Notes under the pieces: generated by a model
The model's database searches: none
What the model was told of the DNA's origin: nothing
The model's input: the letters and a program-made list of their open reading frames with translations, nothing else
Made by a program: the position numbers and the translations under genes
Assembly (NCBI RefSeq): GCF_002797445.1
Contig: NZ_PGEP01000001.1
Span: 4,402,501 to 4,466,500 of the forward strand
Source of the DNA: Acidovorax sp. 69
Lineage (GTDB): Bacteria; Pseudomonadota; Gammaproteobacteria; Burkholderiales; Burkholderiaceae_C
Direction: 5' to 3'
DNA length: 64,000 nt
Part shown: one piece after another, positions 56,637 through 64,000 of the stretch
Position numbering within the stretch: position 1 is the stretch's first letter
Layout: every line of letters begins with the position of its first letter

Positions 56637-57083
56637 TCAGGCGCCACGCACCAGAAGCACCGGCACCGGCGACTGACGCAGCACCTGCTCGGCATCGCTG
56701 CCCAGCAGCATCCGCCCCACACCGCGCCGACCATGAGTCCCCAGAACGATGATCTGCGCGCCCCATTCCTTGGCCTTGGCCAGGACCAGCTCGCTCACAC
56801 GCCCGGAGTAGCTTTCAAACAGCTCGGCCTCCACCGGCACCCCCGCAGCGCTGACACGGGCTTGGGCATCCTGCAGCACCTGCTGACCGGCCTCTTTGAG
56901 CAAATCGAACACATTCGGGGGCAACGCCATGGCCGCCTCAAAGCTCGTCATGAGCGATATTTCGTCCACCACATGCAACACCTTGATGGTCGACCCCATG
57001 ACCCGCGCGAGCGTGATCGCTTCGTTCAATCCAGCCAGCGATGTGGGGCTGCCATCCACGGGAACCAGAATCTTTTCGTACAT
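56637..57083 (-). CDS. Universal stress protein (UspA family)
   Basis: A 148-residue single-domain Usp. EKILVPVDGSPTSLAGL starts the domain and the ATP-binding loop is GTHGRRGVGRMLLGSDAEQV, fitting G-2x-G-9x-G-S. Thus it should bind ATP. It precedes the magnesium ATPase gene on the same strand, so it may be co-expressed. Confidence 0.93.
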   Translation of the reverse strand: MYEKILVPVDGSPTSLAGLNEAITLARVMGSTIKVLHVVDEISLMTSFEAAMALPPNVFDLLKEAGQQVLQDAQARVSAAGVPVEAELFESYSGRVSELVLAKAKEWGAQIIVLGTHGRRGVGRMLLGSDAEQVLRQSPVPVLLVRGA

Positions 57084-57141
57084 GGGTCATCCTCCGTAAA
57101 AACACATCGTAGCCCCTGGGACCACCCTCACTCCGTGGCGC

Positions 57142-57600
57142 TCAGGCCGCAACAGGCGCCGGCGCCACCCGCAGCGGAATCGTCACCGGCCCGTCATTGA
57201 TCAGGTGCACCTGCATCTCGGCGGCGAACCGGCCCGTTTGCACGACGGGATGCAAGGCGCGTGCACGCTCCACCACGTAGTCAAACAGCCGCCGCCCCTC
57301 GTCCGGCGCGGCGGCCTGGGTAAAACTGGGGCGGTTGCCACCCGTGGTGTCGGCGGCCAGGGTGAACTGGCTGACCAGCAACAGGCCGCCCGCCACGTCC
57401 TGCACGCTTTTATTCATCTTCCCCGCATCGTCGCTGAAGATGCGCAGCTTCAGGAGCTTGGCCAGCAACTTGTCAGCCTCCACCTCGGTATCGCCGCGCT
57501 CGGCGCACACCAGCACCAGCAGGCCCACACCAATGGCGCCAACGGTCTGCCCGTCTACATCGACACGTGCTTCGCGCACACGTTGCAAGACACTGATCAC
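57142..57600 (-). CDS. dtd: D-aminoacyl-tRNA deacylase
   Basis: A 152-residue DTD enzyme that hydrolyses D-aminoacyl-tRNAs. The start [20 protein letters not shown], the core [13 protein letters not shown] and the cross-dimer motif NDGPVTIPL (GPxT) are all present. Its first bases overlap the CDF gene end by four (ATGA), so they are translationally coupled. Confidence 0.96.
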   Translation of the reverse strand: MISVLQRVREARVDVDGQTVGAIGVGLLVLVCAERGDTEVEADKLLAKLLKLRIFSDDAGKMNKSVQDVAGGLLLVSQFTLAADTTGGNRPSFTQAAAPDEGRRLFDYVVERARALHPVVQTGRFAAEMQVHLINDGPVTIPLRVAPAPVAA

Positions 57601-58559
57601 TTCACGTCATCCTTGGGGTCGTCAAAATGTGCCTCCACATCGGTGGGCAGTAGCTCGATGGTGGCACGCAGGCCGGGTACGGCGGTCATCAAAGCACGCT
57701 CGACCTGGCCGCGCAGCTCGGCGGCGTGGCGCAAAGTCCAGTCAGCGGGCATGTGCAGGTGCATGTCCACAAACTGGCGCTGGCCCGCGCGGCGCGTGGA
57801 CACATGGTCAAACCGCACCGTCCCGGAGGGCTGGGTCTGCACAAACTGCTGCAGGGTGGTGTCGATGGTGGCTTGCACCTCGGGCTCCACGGCCGAATCC
57901 ATCAGCCCCTGGGATGAGCGCCAGACCAGCTCCACGCCTTCCTTGAGAATATTGAGCGCCACCGCCATAGCGGCCACCGCATCCAGCCATAGCCAGCCGG
58001 TGAGGGCCGCACCGACAATGCCCACCAGCACCCCGGCCGAGGTCCACACATCGGTGACGAGATGGCGGGCATCGGCCTCCAGCGCGATGGAGCGGTGTTC
58101 ACGCGCCGAGCGGAACATGACCCAGGCCAGCAGCCCGTTGAGGGCGGAGCTGAGCACCGACAGGCCCAGGCCCCAGCCCACCTGCTCGATGGGCTGAGGA
58201 TCAAACAACCGATGCCCTGCCGCCCAAAGGATGCCCGCAGACACACCCACAATGAGAATGCCTTCGAACCCCGAGGAGAAATACTCGGCCTTGTGATGTC
58301 CGTAGGGATGGTCGTCATCCGCTGGCCGTGTCGCCACGGTCACCATGGCCAGGGCAAACATCGCGCTGGCCAGGTTCACAAAAGACTCCATGGCGTCAGA
58401 CAACAAGCCCACAGAACCCGTGACGGCCCAGGCCAGCGTCTTCAGTGCGATGGTGACCACGGCGACGGCCACCGAAGTCCAGAGCAAGTTGCGGGGGGTG
58501 AGCCACTGGTGTGACGCAGGAGAAGGCGGGGGCGTGGGGTGCATTCGATGAGCGCTCAA
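57597..58559 (-). CDS. Cation diffusion facilitator family transporter
   Basis: A 320-residue CDF protein with six helices. The metal-site motif [12 protein letters not shown] is in TM2, [12 protein letters not shown] lies in the first loop and [15 protein letters not shown] in TM5; the cytoplasmic domain ends [13 protein letters not shown]. It likely exports Zn2+, Fe2+ or Mn2+ by proton antiport; the Asp/His pattern suggests Zn or Fe. The start at 58559 or 58544 ([11 protein letters not shown]). It overlaps dtd by four bases. Confidence 0.9.
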   Translation of the reverse strand: MSAHRMHPTPPPSPASHQWLTPRNLLWTSVAVAVVTIALKTLAWAVTGSVGLLSDAMESFVNLASAMFALAMVTVATRPADDDHPYGHHKAEYFSSGFEGILIVGVSAGILWAAGHRLFDPQPIEQVGWGLGLSVLSSALNGLLAWVMFRSAREHRSIALEADARHLVTDVWTSAGVLVGIVGAALTGWLWLDAVAAMAVALNILKEGVELVWRSSQGLMDSAVEPEVQATIDTTLQQFVQTQPSGTVRFDHVSTRRAGQRQFVDMHLHMPADWTLRHAAELRGQVERALMTAVPGLRATIELLPTDVEAHFDDPKDDVK

Positions 58560-58657
58560 GAACCGAGCGGCGAATTACACCAGAGCCGTCTTAAGACCGG
58601 CTTTACACCGCAGGCGCCCTGAGCATCTCCCATGCGGCCCCATGCCAGAATCCGGCC

Positions 58658-60196
58658 ATGACCCAGGCTTGGCGCCGCACCTTCTTCACCCCACACCTCC
58701 CCAGCCTGTTGATCTGGGCCTTGGTGGCGTGCGCCGGCGCCGGTTGGCTGGCCGTCGCGCGCCTGCAGCAGCTGCAAGCTGCGTTTGAAACCGATGCACG
58801 CATCGTGCACCGCCTGCTGAGCCAGCGGGTGGTGCAGCACGATGCCATCATGGCCACACTGGCGCTGTTGCAACCGACTGGGGGAGCCACGGGTGAGAAC
58901 AGCACAGCAGCCCCGCTGCCCCGACTGCCTTCGGTGTACCCTCAGATCCTGGCGGTTCTGGAGCGCCCGGCCCACGGTAGCTGGCCCACACCACTGCAGA
59001 CAGAACTCGCACAAGCCGAAGCGGCCTCGCGCCGCACAGGCCAGGCGGCGATGGCAGCGCTGGACCTTGGGGCGGGTCGCTACTACCTCGTGCTGGCAGG
59101 CACGCCCGCCAGCTATGCGCTACACATCGACCTGCGCACCACCATCCCCACCGAAGAATGGCCCATGGACATGGCCACCAGCCCTGTCCGCGTAACGCTG
59201 GAGCGGGGCGGCCAGGCCTTTGTCGTGCAAAGCGGCGACGGTGCCGATGTGGGCAGAAACCACGTGTACGATTTTCACAAGCTGCTGGCCTCCCCCAGCC
59301 AGCCCCTCACCGTGGTGGCGCGGCGCAGCGTGGGCCCACACGAGCTGCCCTGGTGGTCCATGCTGGGCTGGTGCGCGCTGACAGCCACGCTGTGGGCCGC
59401 AGGCCGCGCACTGCGGCGCCAGCGGGTGGCACGCCAGCGCGCCGAAGAACTGCTGCGCCTGGGCCAGGTGGCGCGACTGAACACGCTGGGTGAACTGGCT
59501 GCCGGCATGGCCCATGAGCTGAACCAGCCGCTCACCGCACTGCTCTCCAGCACCCAGGCCGCCCAACGCCTGCTGGCCAACGACCCGCCCGACCTGCCGG
59601 ACCTGCCCATGGCTCAGACGGCCATGGCCCGCGCGGTGGAGCAGGCCCGCCGCGCCTCTACCGTGGTGGGACGCCTGCGCCGCCTGGTAGAGCGCCCCGA
59701 TCTGGCCGGCCAGGCGCAGCCGCTGGCCTTGCCCGCAGCGGTGCATGAGGTGCTGCACCTGCTGGAACCCGAGTTCGCACAGCGTGGCGTGGTGCCCGAT
59801 GTCACCACCGGCGCCGACCTGCCCCCCGTATTGGCCGAGCCCGTGGCACTGCAGCAAATCATCCACAACCTGCTCATGAACGCCCTGCAGGCACTGGAGC
59901 AGGTGCCACCCTCCGAGCGCCAGTTGCGCATTGCCATGTCGCGCTTGAATGCCGGGCATGTGGCCCTGTCGGTGCGCGACCACGGCCCCGGCATACCGCC
60001 CGAAGCACGCCAGCACCTGTTTGAACCCTTCTACACCACACGTTCCGGCGGTCTGGGGCTGGGTCTCACGCTGTGCGAAAGCCTGGCCCAGGCCATGGGC
60101 GCGCACTTGGCCCTGGCGCCCGAGGCGCCCGCCGCAGAAAACCGGGGTGCCGAGTTTGTGCTGACCCTGCCCACCGCACCGCCCGCCCGACCATGA
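58658..60196 (+). CDS. Sensor histidine kinase
   Basis: A 512-residue membrane histidine kinase. TM1 is near residues 11-30 (LPSLLIWALVACAGAGWLAV), a periplasmic sensor of about 200 residues follows, and TM2 is near 232-250 (MLGWCALTATLWAAGRAL). The H-box is GMAHELNQPLTAL, the N-box IIHNLLMNALQAL, and G-boxes include VRDHGPGIPPEA and GGLGLGLTLCESLA. It is of the NtrB/DctB type. It overlaps the response regulator gene by four bases (ATGA). The signal is unknown; the nearby HbpS/GlcG-like gene is a candidate partner. Confidence 0.92.
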   Translation: MTQAWRRTFFTPHLPSLLIWALVACAGAGWLAVARLQQLQAAFETDARIVHRLLSQRVVQHDAIMATLALLQPTGGATGENSTAAPLPRLPSVYPQILAVLERPAHGSWPTPLQTELAQAEAASRRTGQAAMAALDLGAGRYYLVLAGTPASYALHIDLRTTIPTEEWPMDMATSPVRVTLERGGQAFVVQSGDGADVGRNHVYDFHKLLASPSQPLTVVARRSVGPHELPWWSMLGWCALTATLWAAGRALRRQRVARQRAEELLRLGQVARLNTLGELAAGMAHELNQPLTALLSSTQAAQRLLANDPPDLPDLPMAQTAMARAVEQARRASTVVGRLRRLVERPDLAGQAQPLALPAAVHEVLHLLEPEFAQRGVVPDVTTGADLPPVLAEPVALQQIIHNLLMNALQALEQVPPSERQLRIAMSRLNAGHVALSVRDHGPGIPPEARQHLFEPFYTTRSGGLGLGLTLCESLAQAMGAHLALAPEAPAAENRGAEFVLTLPTAPPARP

Positions 60197-60831
60197 CCGA
60201 CAGCGCCCCCTCCCTCTCACCCCTGATCCACCTGGTGGACGATGATGCCGCCGTGCGCGACAGCCTGGGCTTGCTCATCAGCACCGTGGGCCTGCGGGTC
60301 AAGACCTGGGCCGACCCACAATCCTTCATGGCGGGCTTTGACCGTGCCAGCATCGGCGCCATCGTGCTGGATGTGCGCATGCCCGGCATCAGCGGCCTCA
60401 CAGTGCTGGAGCAGCTGCTGGCGCAGGGCGTGGACCAACCCATGATCCTGCTGACGGGCCACGGCACGGTGGAGATGTGCCGCCGTGCCTTCAAGGCGGG
60501 GGCGGCAGAGTTTCTGGAAAAACCCGTGGATGACGAGGTACTGATCGAAGCCTTGCAGAACGCCGTGCGCCAGCATGTGCGCTCACGCCAGCGGCACCAG
60601 GCCGACCAGCAGGCACGCGAACGCTTCGCCCAGCTCTCCGCCCGTGAGTGCGAGGTGCTGGGCCTCATCGTTGAAGGCCTGACCAACAAGGAAATAGGCC
60701 GGGCTTTGGCGCTCTCGCCCCGCACTGTGGAGACCCACCGCGCCAACCTGTTTGCCAAGCTGGGAGCAGAGTCGCTGGCACAGCTCATCCGCCGCTATGC
60801 GGCGCTGGTGGACACCGCCCCGGGCGCATAA
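60193..60831 (+). CDS. LuxR-type (FixJ-like) response regulator
   Basis: A 212-residue regulator with a receiver domain (LIHLVDDDAAVRDSLGLLI; phosphoacceptor in IVLDVRMPGISG; LTGHGTVEM; EKPVDD) and a C-terminal LuxR HTH (LSARECEVLGLIVEGLTNKE, then LALSPRTVETHRANLFAKLG). This is the FixJ/TtrR/DctR architecture. The start at 60193 overlaps the kinase stop (ATGA). The target genes are unknown; the two exported proteins downstream are the nearest candidates. Confidence 0.92.
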   Translation: MTDSAPSLSPLIHLVDDDAAVRDSLGLLISTVGLRVKTWADPQSFMAGFDRASIGAIVLDVRMPGISGLTVLEQLLAQGVDQPMILLTGHGTVEMCRRAFKAGAAEFLEKPVDDEVLIEALQNAVRQHVRSRQRHQADQQARERFAQLSARECEVLGLIVEGLTNKEIGRALALSPRTVETHRANLFAKLGAESLAQLIRRYAALVDTAPGA

Positions 60832-61030
60832 AGCGAGCGCGGCTGCTCAGACGACGCCCCTCGGGGCCCGAAGCGAAGCACCACAGGGGCTTGCACCCAT
60901 TCAGTAGTTCTACGGAGCCCGTCGCGTGGCGACACGCATGGCGGTGAGGCCGTGCATTTTTTACAGTTCTCCCACGGCGCCACACCCTGTGGCTCCGGCC
61001 CAAAACTGAAGAAAACCACCGGAGAACACC

Positions 61031-61528
61031 ATGCACCACGCCACCGCCAAGATCGCCGCCATCGCCCTGAGCCTGATCGCCACTGCCGCCGCCCACGCCG
61101 AGGGCGTTCGCACTGAAAAGAACATTTCCCTGGACTTGGCCACGCAGATCGCCGCCCAGACCGTGGCCACCTGCACCGCCAACGGCTACGCCGTGACCGC
61201 CACCGTGGTGGACCGCGCCGGCACCGTGCGCGCCGTGTACCGCGCCGACAATGCCGGCCCGCACACCTTGGAAGCCAGCCGCCTGAAGGCCTACACCTCA
61301 GCCTCGGCCAAGAACACCACGCTGGCCATGATGGAAGGCGCCCAAAAGAACCCCGCCGCCGCCAACCTGGTGAACATTCCTGGCTATCTGCTGCTGGGCG
61401 GCGGCGTGCCCGTTAAGGTGGGCAACGAAGTCATCGGTGCCGTGGGCGTGGGTGGTGCTCCCGGCGGCCATCTGGACGAGCAATGTGCCGTGGCCGGCAT
61501 CGCCAAGGTGCAGGACCTGCTGAAATAA
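61031..61528 (+). CDS. Exported GlcG/HbpS family protein
   Basis: A 165-residue secreted protein: a signal peptide (residues 1-23, ends AAAHAEG) then a GlcG/HbpS fold (SLDLATQIAAQTVATCTANG, VTATVVDRAGTVRAVYRAD, GYLLLGGGVPVKVGNEVIGAVGVGGAPGG). HbpS of Streptomyces binds heme and pairs with a two-component system; here a kinase/regulator pair lies just upstream. GGAGA precedes the ATG. Heme binding is not demonstrated. Confidence 0.88.
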   Translation: MHHATAKIAAIALSLIATAAAHAEGVRTEKNISLDLATQIAAQTVATCTANGYAVTATVVDRAGTVRAVYRADNAGPHTLEASRLKAYTSASAKNTTLAMMEGAQKNPAAANLVNIPGYLLLGGGVPVKVGNEVIGAVGVGGAPGGHLDEQCAVAGIAKVQDLLK

Positions 61529-61558
61529 GACAGGCCCACACACTGCGCCGGAGGCCCC

Positions 61559-62251
61559 ATGAAGCACTGGAACCTTGCCATCACGCTGGCGGCCACCCTG
61601 GCCTGTGCCACATCCACCGTGGCGCAAGTGCCTCCCACGGCATCCGAAGCAGCGGCCTACCAGGGCCTGCATGCGGCGGCGGCCAGAGGCGATCTGCCTG
61701 CGCTCAAAAAGTGGGTGACAGCGCGGGCCGATGTGAACGCCCGCGATGCCTACGGACGCACGCCGCTGCATGTGGCCACCTTTGCCCGCCAGCACGACGT
61801 GATCCGCCAGCTGGCGCGGGCTGGGGCCGATCTGAACGCGCTGGAAAACGACCGCTATGACGCGGTGACTATTGCCGCCGTGGCCGATGACGAGGTCACG
61901 CTGCGCCAGCTGCTGCAACTGGGCGCCAGCGCCCAGCAGGTGACCAGCCGCTACGATGGCACGGCCCTGATTGCGGCAGCGCACCTGGGGCACGACGGCG
62001 TGGTGCGCCAGCTGATCGCAGCCGGCGCGCCGCTCGACCTTGTGAACAACCTGCACTGGACGGCGCTCATCGAGTCCATCGTGCTGGGCAATGGTGGACC
62101 GCGCCACCAGGCCACGCTGCAGGCCCTGCTGCAGGCCGGGGCCAGCCATGCGCTGACCGACCGGCAGGGCACCACGCCACTGCAGCTGGCACGCCAGCGG
62201 GGCTACGCTGAGATGGTGCGGATGCTGGAAGCCTCGGGCGCCCGGCGCTGA
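61559..62251 (+). CDS. Exported ankyrin repeat protein
   Basis: A 230-residue protein with a signal peptide (residues 1-23, ends CATSTVAQV) and about five ankyrin repeats (e.g. ADVNARDAYGRTPLHVATFA, NALENDRYDAVTIAAVADD, LTDRQGTTPLQLARQRGYAE). Such proteins mediate protein contact in the periplasm. GGAGG precedes the ATG. It is 30 bases after the HbpS-like gene, so they are probably co-transcribed. Confidence 0.9.
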   Translation: MKHWNLAITLAATLACATSTVAQVPPTASEAAAYQGLHAAAARGDLPALKKWVTARADVNARDAYGRTPLHVATFARQHDVIRQLARAGADLNALENDRYDAVTIAAVADDEVTLRQLLQLGASAQQVTSRYDGTALIAAAHLGHDGVVRQLIAAGAPLDLVNNLHWTALIESIVLGNGGPRHQATLQALLQAGASHALTDRQGTTPLQLARQRGYAEMVRMLEASGARR

Positions 62252-62261
62252 ACCGGGCGAA

Positions 62262-62323
62262 GGGCCAATGCTATATTATTTATAGCATCAAGCGCATTAA
62301 TCACTAGCGCCTCAGCCCTTTTT
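62262..62323. repeat. Dispersed repeat copy between convergent genes, probable bidirectional terminator
   Basis: Perfect 8-bp stem ATGCTATA / TATAGCAT (62268-62275 and 62281-62288), then CAAGCGCATTAATCACTAGC and a T-run at 62318-62323. It separates the convergent ankyrin and dbpA genes. Confidence 0.7.
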
Positions 62324-63741
62324 TATTCAAAATCCTGATTTCCGGTCACCAGCCGGGCCTTCACGGTCTTGCCCTTCACCCGGCCCTGGTTCAGGCGCTG
62401 CACGGCCTGCGCACCAATGGCACGGTCCACTGCCACGTAGGTGGAAAAATCGTTCACATTGATCTTGCCGATCTGCTCACGGGTGTAGCCCATGTCGCCG
62501 GTCAGTGCGCCCAGCACATCGCCCGCGCGGATTTTTTCCTTGCGCCCGCCGATGATCTGGATGGTGGCCATGGGCGGCACCAGCGGGCCGCTGCCCACAG
62601 GGGTGAGGTCGGCCAGCGGATACCAGCGCGACTCGCGGCCCTGCAGCACTTCGATCTTGCCCACAAAGCCCATCTCGTCCAGGCTGGCCAGATTGAGCGC
62701 CAGGCCCTCGGCATCGCCCCGGCCCGTGCGGCCGATGCGATGGATATGCACCTCGGAGTCGGGCGTCACGTCCACATTGATGACGGCCGCCAGGTTGGCG
62801 ATGTCCAGCCCGCGCGCGGCCACGTCGGTGGCCACCAGCACCGAGCAGCTGCGGTTGGCAAACTGCACCAGCACCTGATCGCGCTCGCGCTGCTCCAACT
62901 CGCCAAACAGCGCCAGCGCGCTGAAGCCCTGGGCCTGCAGCACACCCACGAGGTCACGGCATTGCTGCTTGGTGTTGCAAAACGCGATGGACGATTCTGG
63001 GCGAAAGTGGTTGAGCAGCTGCGACACCGCATGCAGGCGCTCGCTGTTCTTCACCTCGTACCAGCGCTGCTCGATCTTGCCTTCGGCATGCTGGGCCTGC
63101 ACGGTGATCTGCACGGGCGTCTTCATGAACTGGGCGCTGAGCTTGGCGATGCCCTCGGGGTAGGTGGCCGAGAAGAGAAGCGTCTGGCGCTCCTTGGGAC
63201 ACTGGCGCGCCACGGTCACGATGTCGTCGAAGAAGCCCATGTCGAGCATGCGGTCGGCTTCGTCCAGCACCAGGGTGTTCAGCGCCTCCAGCGTGAGGTG
63301 CTGGCGCTCCAGGTGGTCCATCACGCGGCCGGGCGTGCCCACCACGATGTGGGCGCCATGCTCCAGGCTCAGCATCTGCCCGCGCAGCGGCACGCCGCCG
63401 CACAGGGTCACGACCTTGATGTTCTCTTCGGAGCGCGCCAGACGGCGGATCTCGGTGGTCACCTGGTCGGCCAGCTCGCGCGTGGGGCACAGCACCAGCG
63501 TCTGCACCGCAAAACGGCGGGGGTTGAGGTTGGCCAGCAGCGCCAGGGCAAACGCGGCGGTCTTGCCGCTGCCGGTGCTGGCCTGGGCGATCAGATCCTT
63601 GCCCAACAGCGCGGGCGGCAGGCTGGCCGCCTGGATGGGCGTCATTTGGATGTAACCCAGCTGCTGCAGATTGGCCAGCATGGCGGGGTTCAGCGCCAGC
63701 GTGCTGAAATCAGTGCTGGCTTGGTTTTCTTTGGAGGTCAT
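62323..63741 (-). CDS. dbpA: ATP-dependent RNA helicase DbpA
   Basis: A 472-residue DEAD-box helicase that acts on 23S rRNA in 50S assembly. Q motif IQMTPIQAASLP, Walker A ASTGSGKTAAF, DEAD (LVLDEADRMLDM), SAT (LLFSATYPEG), and HRIGRTGRGDAEG are present. The C-terminal RNA-binding domain (MATIQIIGGRKEKIRAGDVL, then GALTGDMGYTREQIGKI) is typical of DbpA. Its 3' end lies next to a dispersed repeat. Confidence 0.95.
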   Translation of the reverse strand: MTSKENQASTDFSTLALNPAMLANLQQLGYIQMTPIQAASLPPALLGKDLIAQASTGSGKTAAFALALLANLNPRRFAVQTLVLCPTRELADQVTTEIRRLARSEENIKVVTLCGGVPLRGQMLSLEHGAHIVVGTPGRVMDHLERQHLTLEALNTLVLDEADRMLDMGFFDDIVTVARQCPKERQTLLFSATYPEGIAKLSAQFMKTPVQITVQAQHAEGKIEQRWYEVKNSERLHAVSQLLNHFRPESSIAFCNTKQQCRDLVGVLQAQGFSALALFGELEQRERDQVLVQFANRSCSVLVATDVAARGLDIANLAAVINVDVTPDSEVHIHRIGRTGRGDAEGLALNLASLDEMGFVGKIEVLQGRESRWYPLADLTPVGSGPLVPPMATIQIIGGRKEKIRAGDVLGALTGDMGYTREQIGKINVNDFSTYVAVDRAIGAQAVQRLNQGRVKGKTVKARLVTGNQDFE

Positions 63742-63774
63742 GGGGCGATTATCCGGCCCCGCCTGCCGAGACCA

Positions 63775-64000
63775 TCATCCTTGCAGGGCCAACACCCCCA
63801 CAAAGGCCAGCGTATGCGCCAGGATGCCCGGTGCCACGGCCAGCGCGTAGCGCCAGCCGCCGCTGGCCAGCGCCACCGCACACTTGCTGCCGGCATGCAC
63901 CAACAGCGCCGCCATCAGGGCATTCATGATGGCCGATGATGCCATGCTGTCAGGGCCACCCCGCACCAGCACCGCTGCCGTGGCGGCATGCACATCGGCC
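63775..64000 (-). CDS. C-terminal end of a membrane protein, DUF4010 (MgtC/SapB)-like, cut by the window edge
   Basis: Only about 75 C-terminal residues are visible; the frame stays open to position 64000. The segment ADVHAATAAVLVRGG, then SSAIMNALMAALLVHAGSKC and GGWRYALAVAPGILAHTLAF, resembles the end of DUF4010 proteins, with two hydrophobic segments. It lies 33 bases upstream of dbpA on the same strand. The family call needs the missing N terminus. Confidence 0.6.
   Translation of the reverse strand, partial: ADVHAATAAVLVRGGPDSMASSAIMNALMAALLVHAGSKCAVALASGGWRYALAVAPGILAHTLAFVGVLALQG

Overview
The window is GC-rich, densely packed with genes and looks like the chromosome of a betaproteobacterium of the Comamonadaceae, probably Acidovorax or a close relative. 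This rests on the gene content and synteny, on a small dispersed repeat (core TAGCTACTAGCGCTT / AAGCGCTAGAGGCC) that I recall from that family, and on protein sequences resembling Acidovorax homologues. It is an inference, not a database match. I saw no prophage, IS transposase, CRISPR array, rRNA or tRNA gene.

Layout. 0.1-4.3 kb (minus strand): lnt and corC, a GNAT acetyltransferase and an Lrp/AsnC regulator. 4.4-6.4 kb: secreted lipase with its foldase, behind a 36-bp palindrome. 6.6-9.7 kb: aromatic amino acid catabolism (hpd, phhA) with a Bug-type binding protein between them. 9.7-10.6 kb: a 1-kb non-coding block of nested inverted repeats. 10.7-22.1 kb: housekeeping and lipid genes (alpha/beta hydrolase, a frameshifted conserved gene, fadD, MBL hydrolase, slt, 5-FTHF cyclo-ligase, GST, NIPSNAP, cca, GNAT). 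22.2-26.0 kb: an ECF sigma factor with its DUF1109/NrsF membrane anti-sigma factor, divergent from a bufferin metallophore operon (DUF2282 precursor, DUF692 MNIO enzyme, DUF2063 partner, DoxX). Two exactly spaced GTAACC-N16-CGAA promoters drive the two sides. 26.0-30.6 kb: trxC and a trehalose block otsB / GH15 / otsA. 30.6-36.6 kb: midA, SDR reductase, folB, ttcA, a lipoprotein, a phosphatase and a D-threonine-aldolase-like enzyme. 36.8-42.4 kb: DUF2760 protein plus two divergent Hsp70 homologues. 42.5-44.3 kb: fatty acid hydroxylase fused to a YhhN lysoplasmalogenase domain, with an in-frame stop near its 5' end. 44.4-51.5 kb (minus strand): ABC export system, then ruvB, a lipoprotein serine protease with DUF5648 repeats, and ruvA. 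51.6-64 kb: phoH, ybeY, TSUP permease, MgtA-type ATPase, UspA, dtd, CDF transporter, a two-component system, an HbpS/GlcG-like protein, an ankyrin protein, dbpA and the end of a DUF4010-like protein.

How they work together. The best-defined regulatory unit is the sigma/anti-sigma/bufferin cluster, which by analogy to Caulobacter SigF and Cupriavidus gig systems should respond to copper or similar thiophilic metals. hpd and phhA together convert Phe to Tyr and then 4-hydroxyphenylpyruvate to homogentisate. otsA, otsB and a GH15 enzyme make and possibly hydrolyse trehalose. The Hsp70 pair with DUF2760 looks like a dedicated, poorly described chaperone module.

Sequence integrity. Two genes (ruvB and the one at 11.65 kb) carry apparent single-base deletions, one in a C/G homopolymer, and a third (42.48 kb) has an internal TAA. 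These may be assembly errors or real lesions. At least ten copies of the dispersed repeat occur in the window, and several lie in frame inside coding sequences (cca, both Hsp70 genes, the YhhN fusion).
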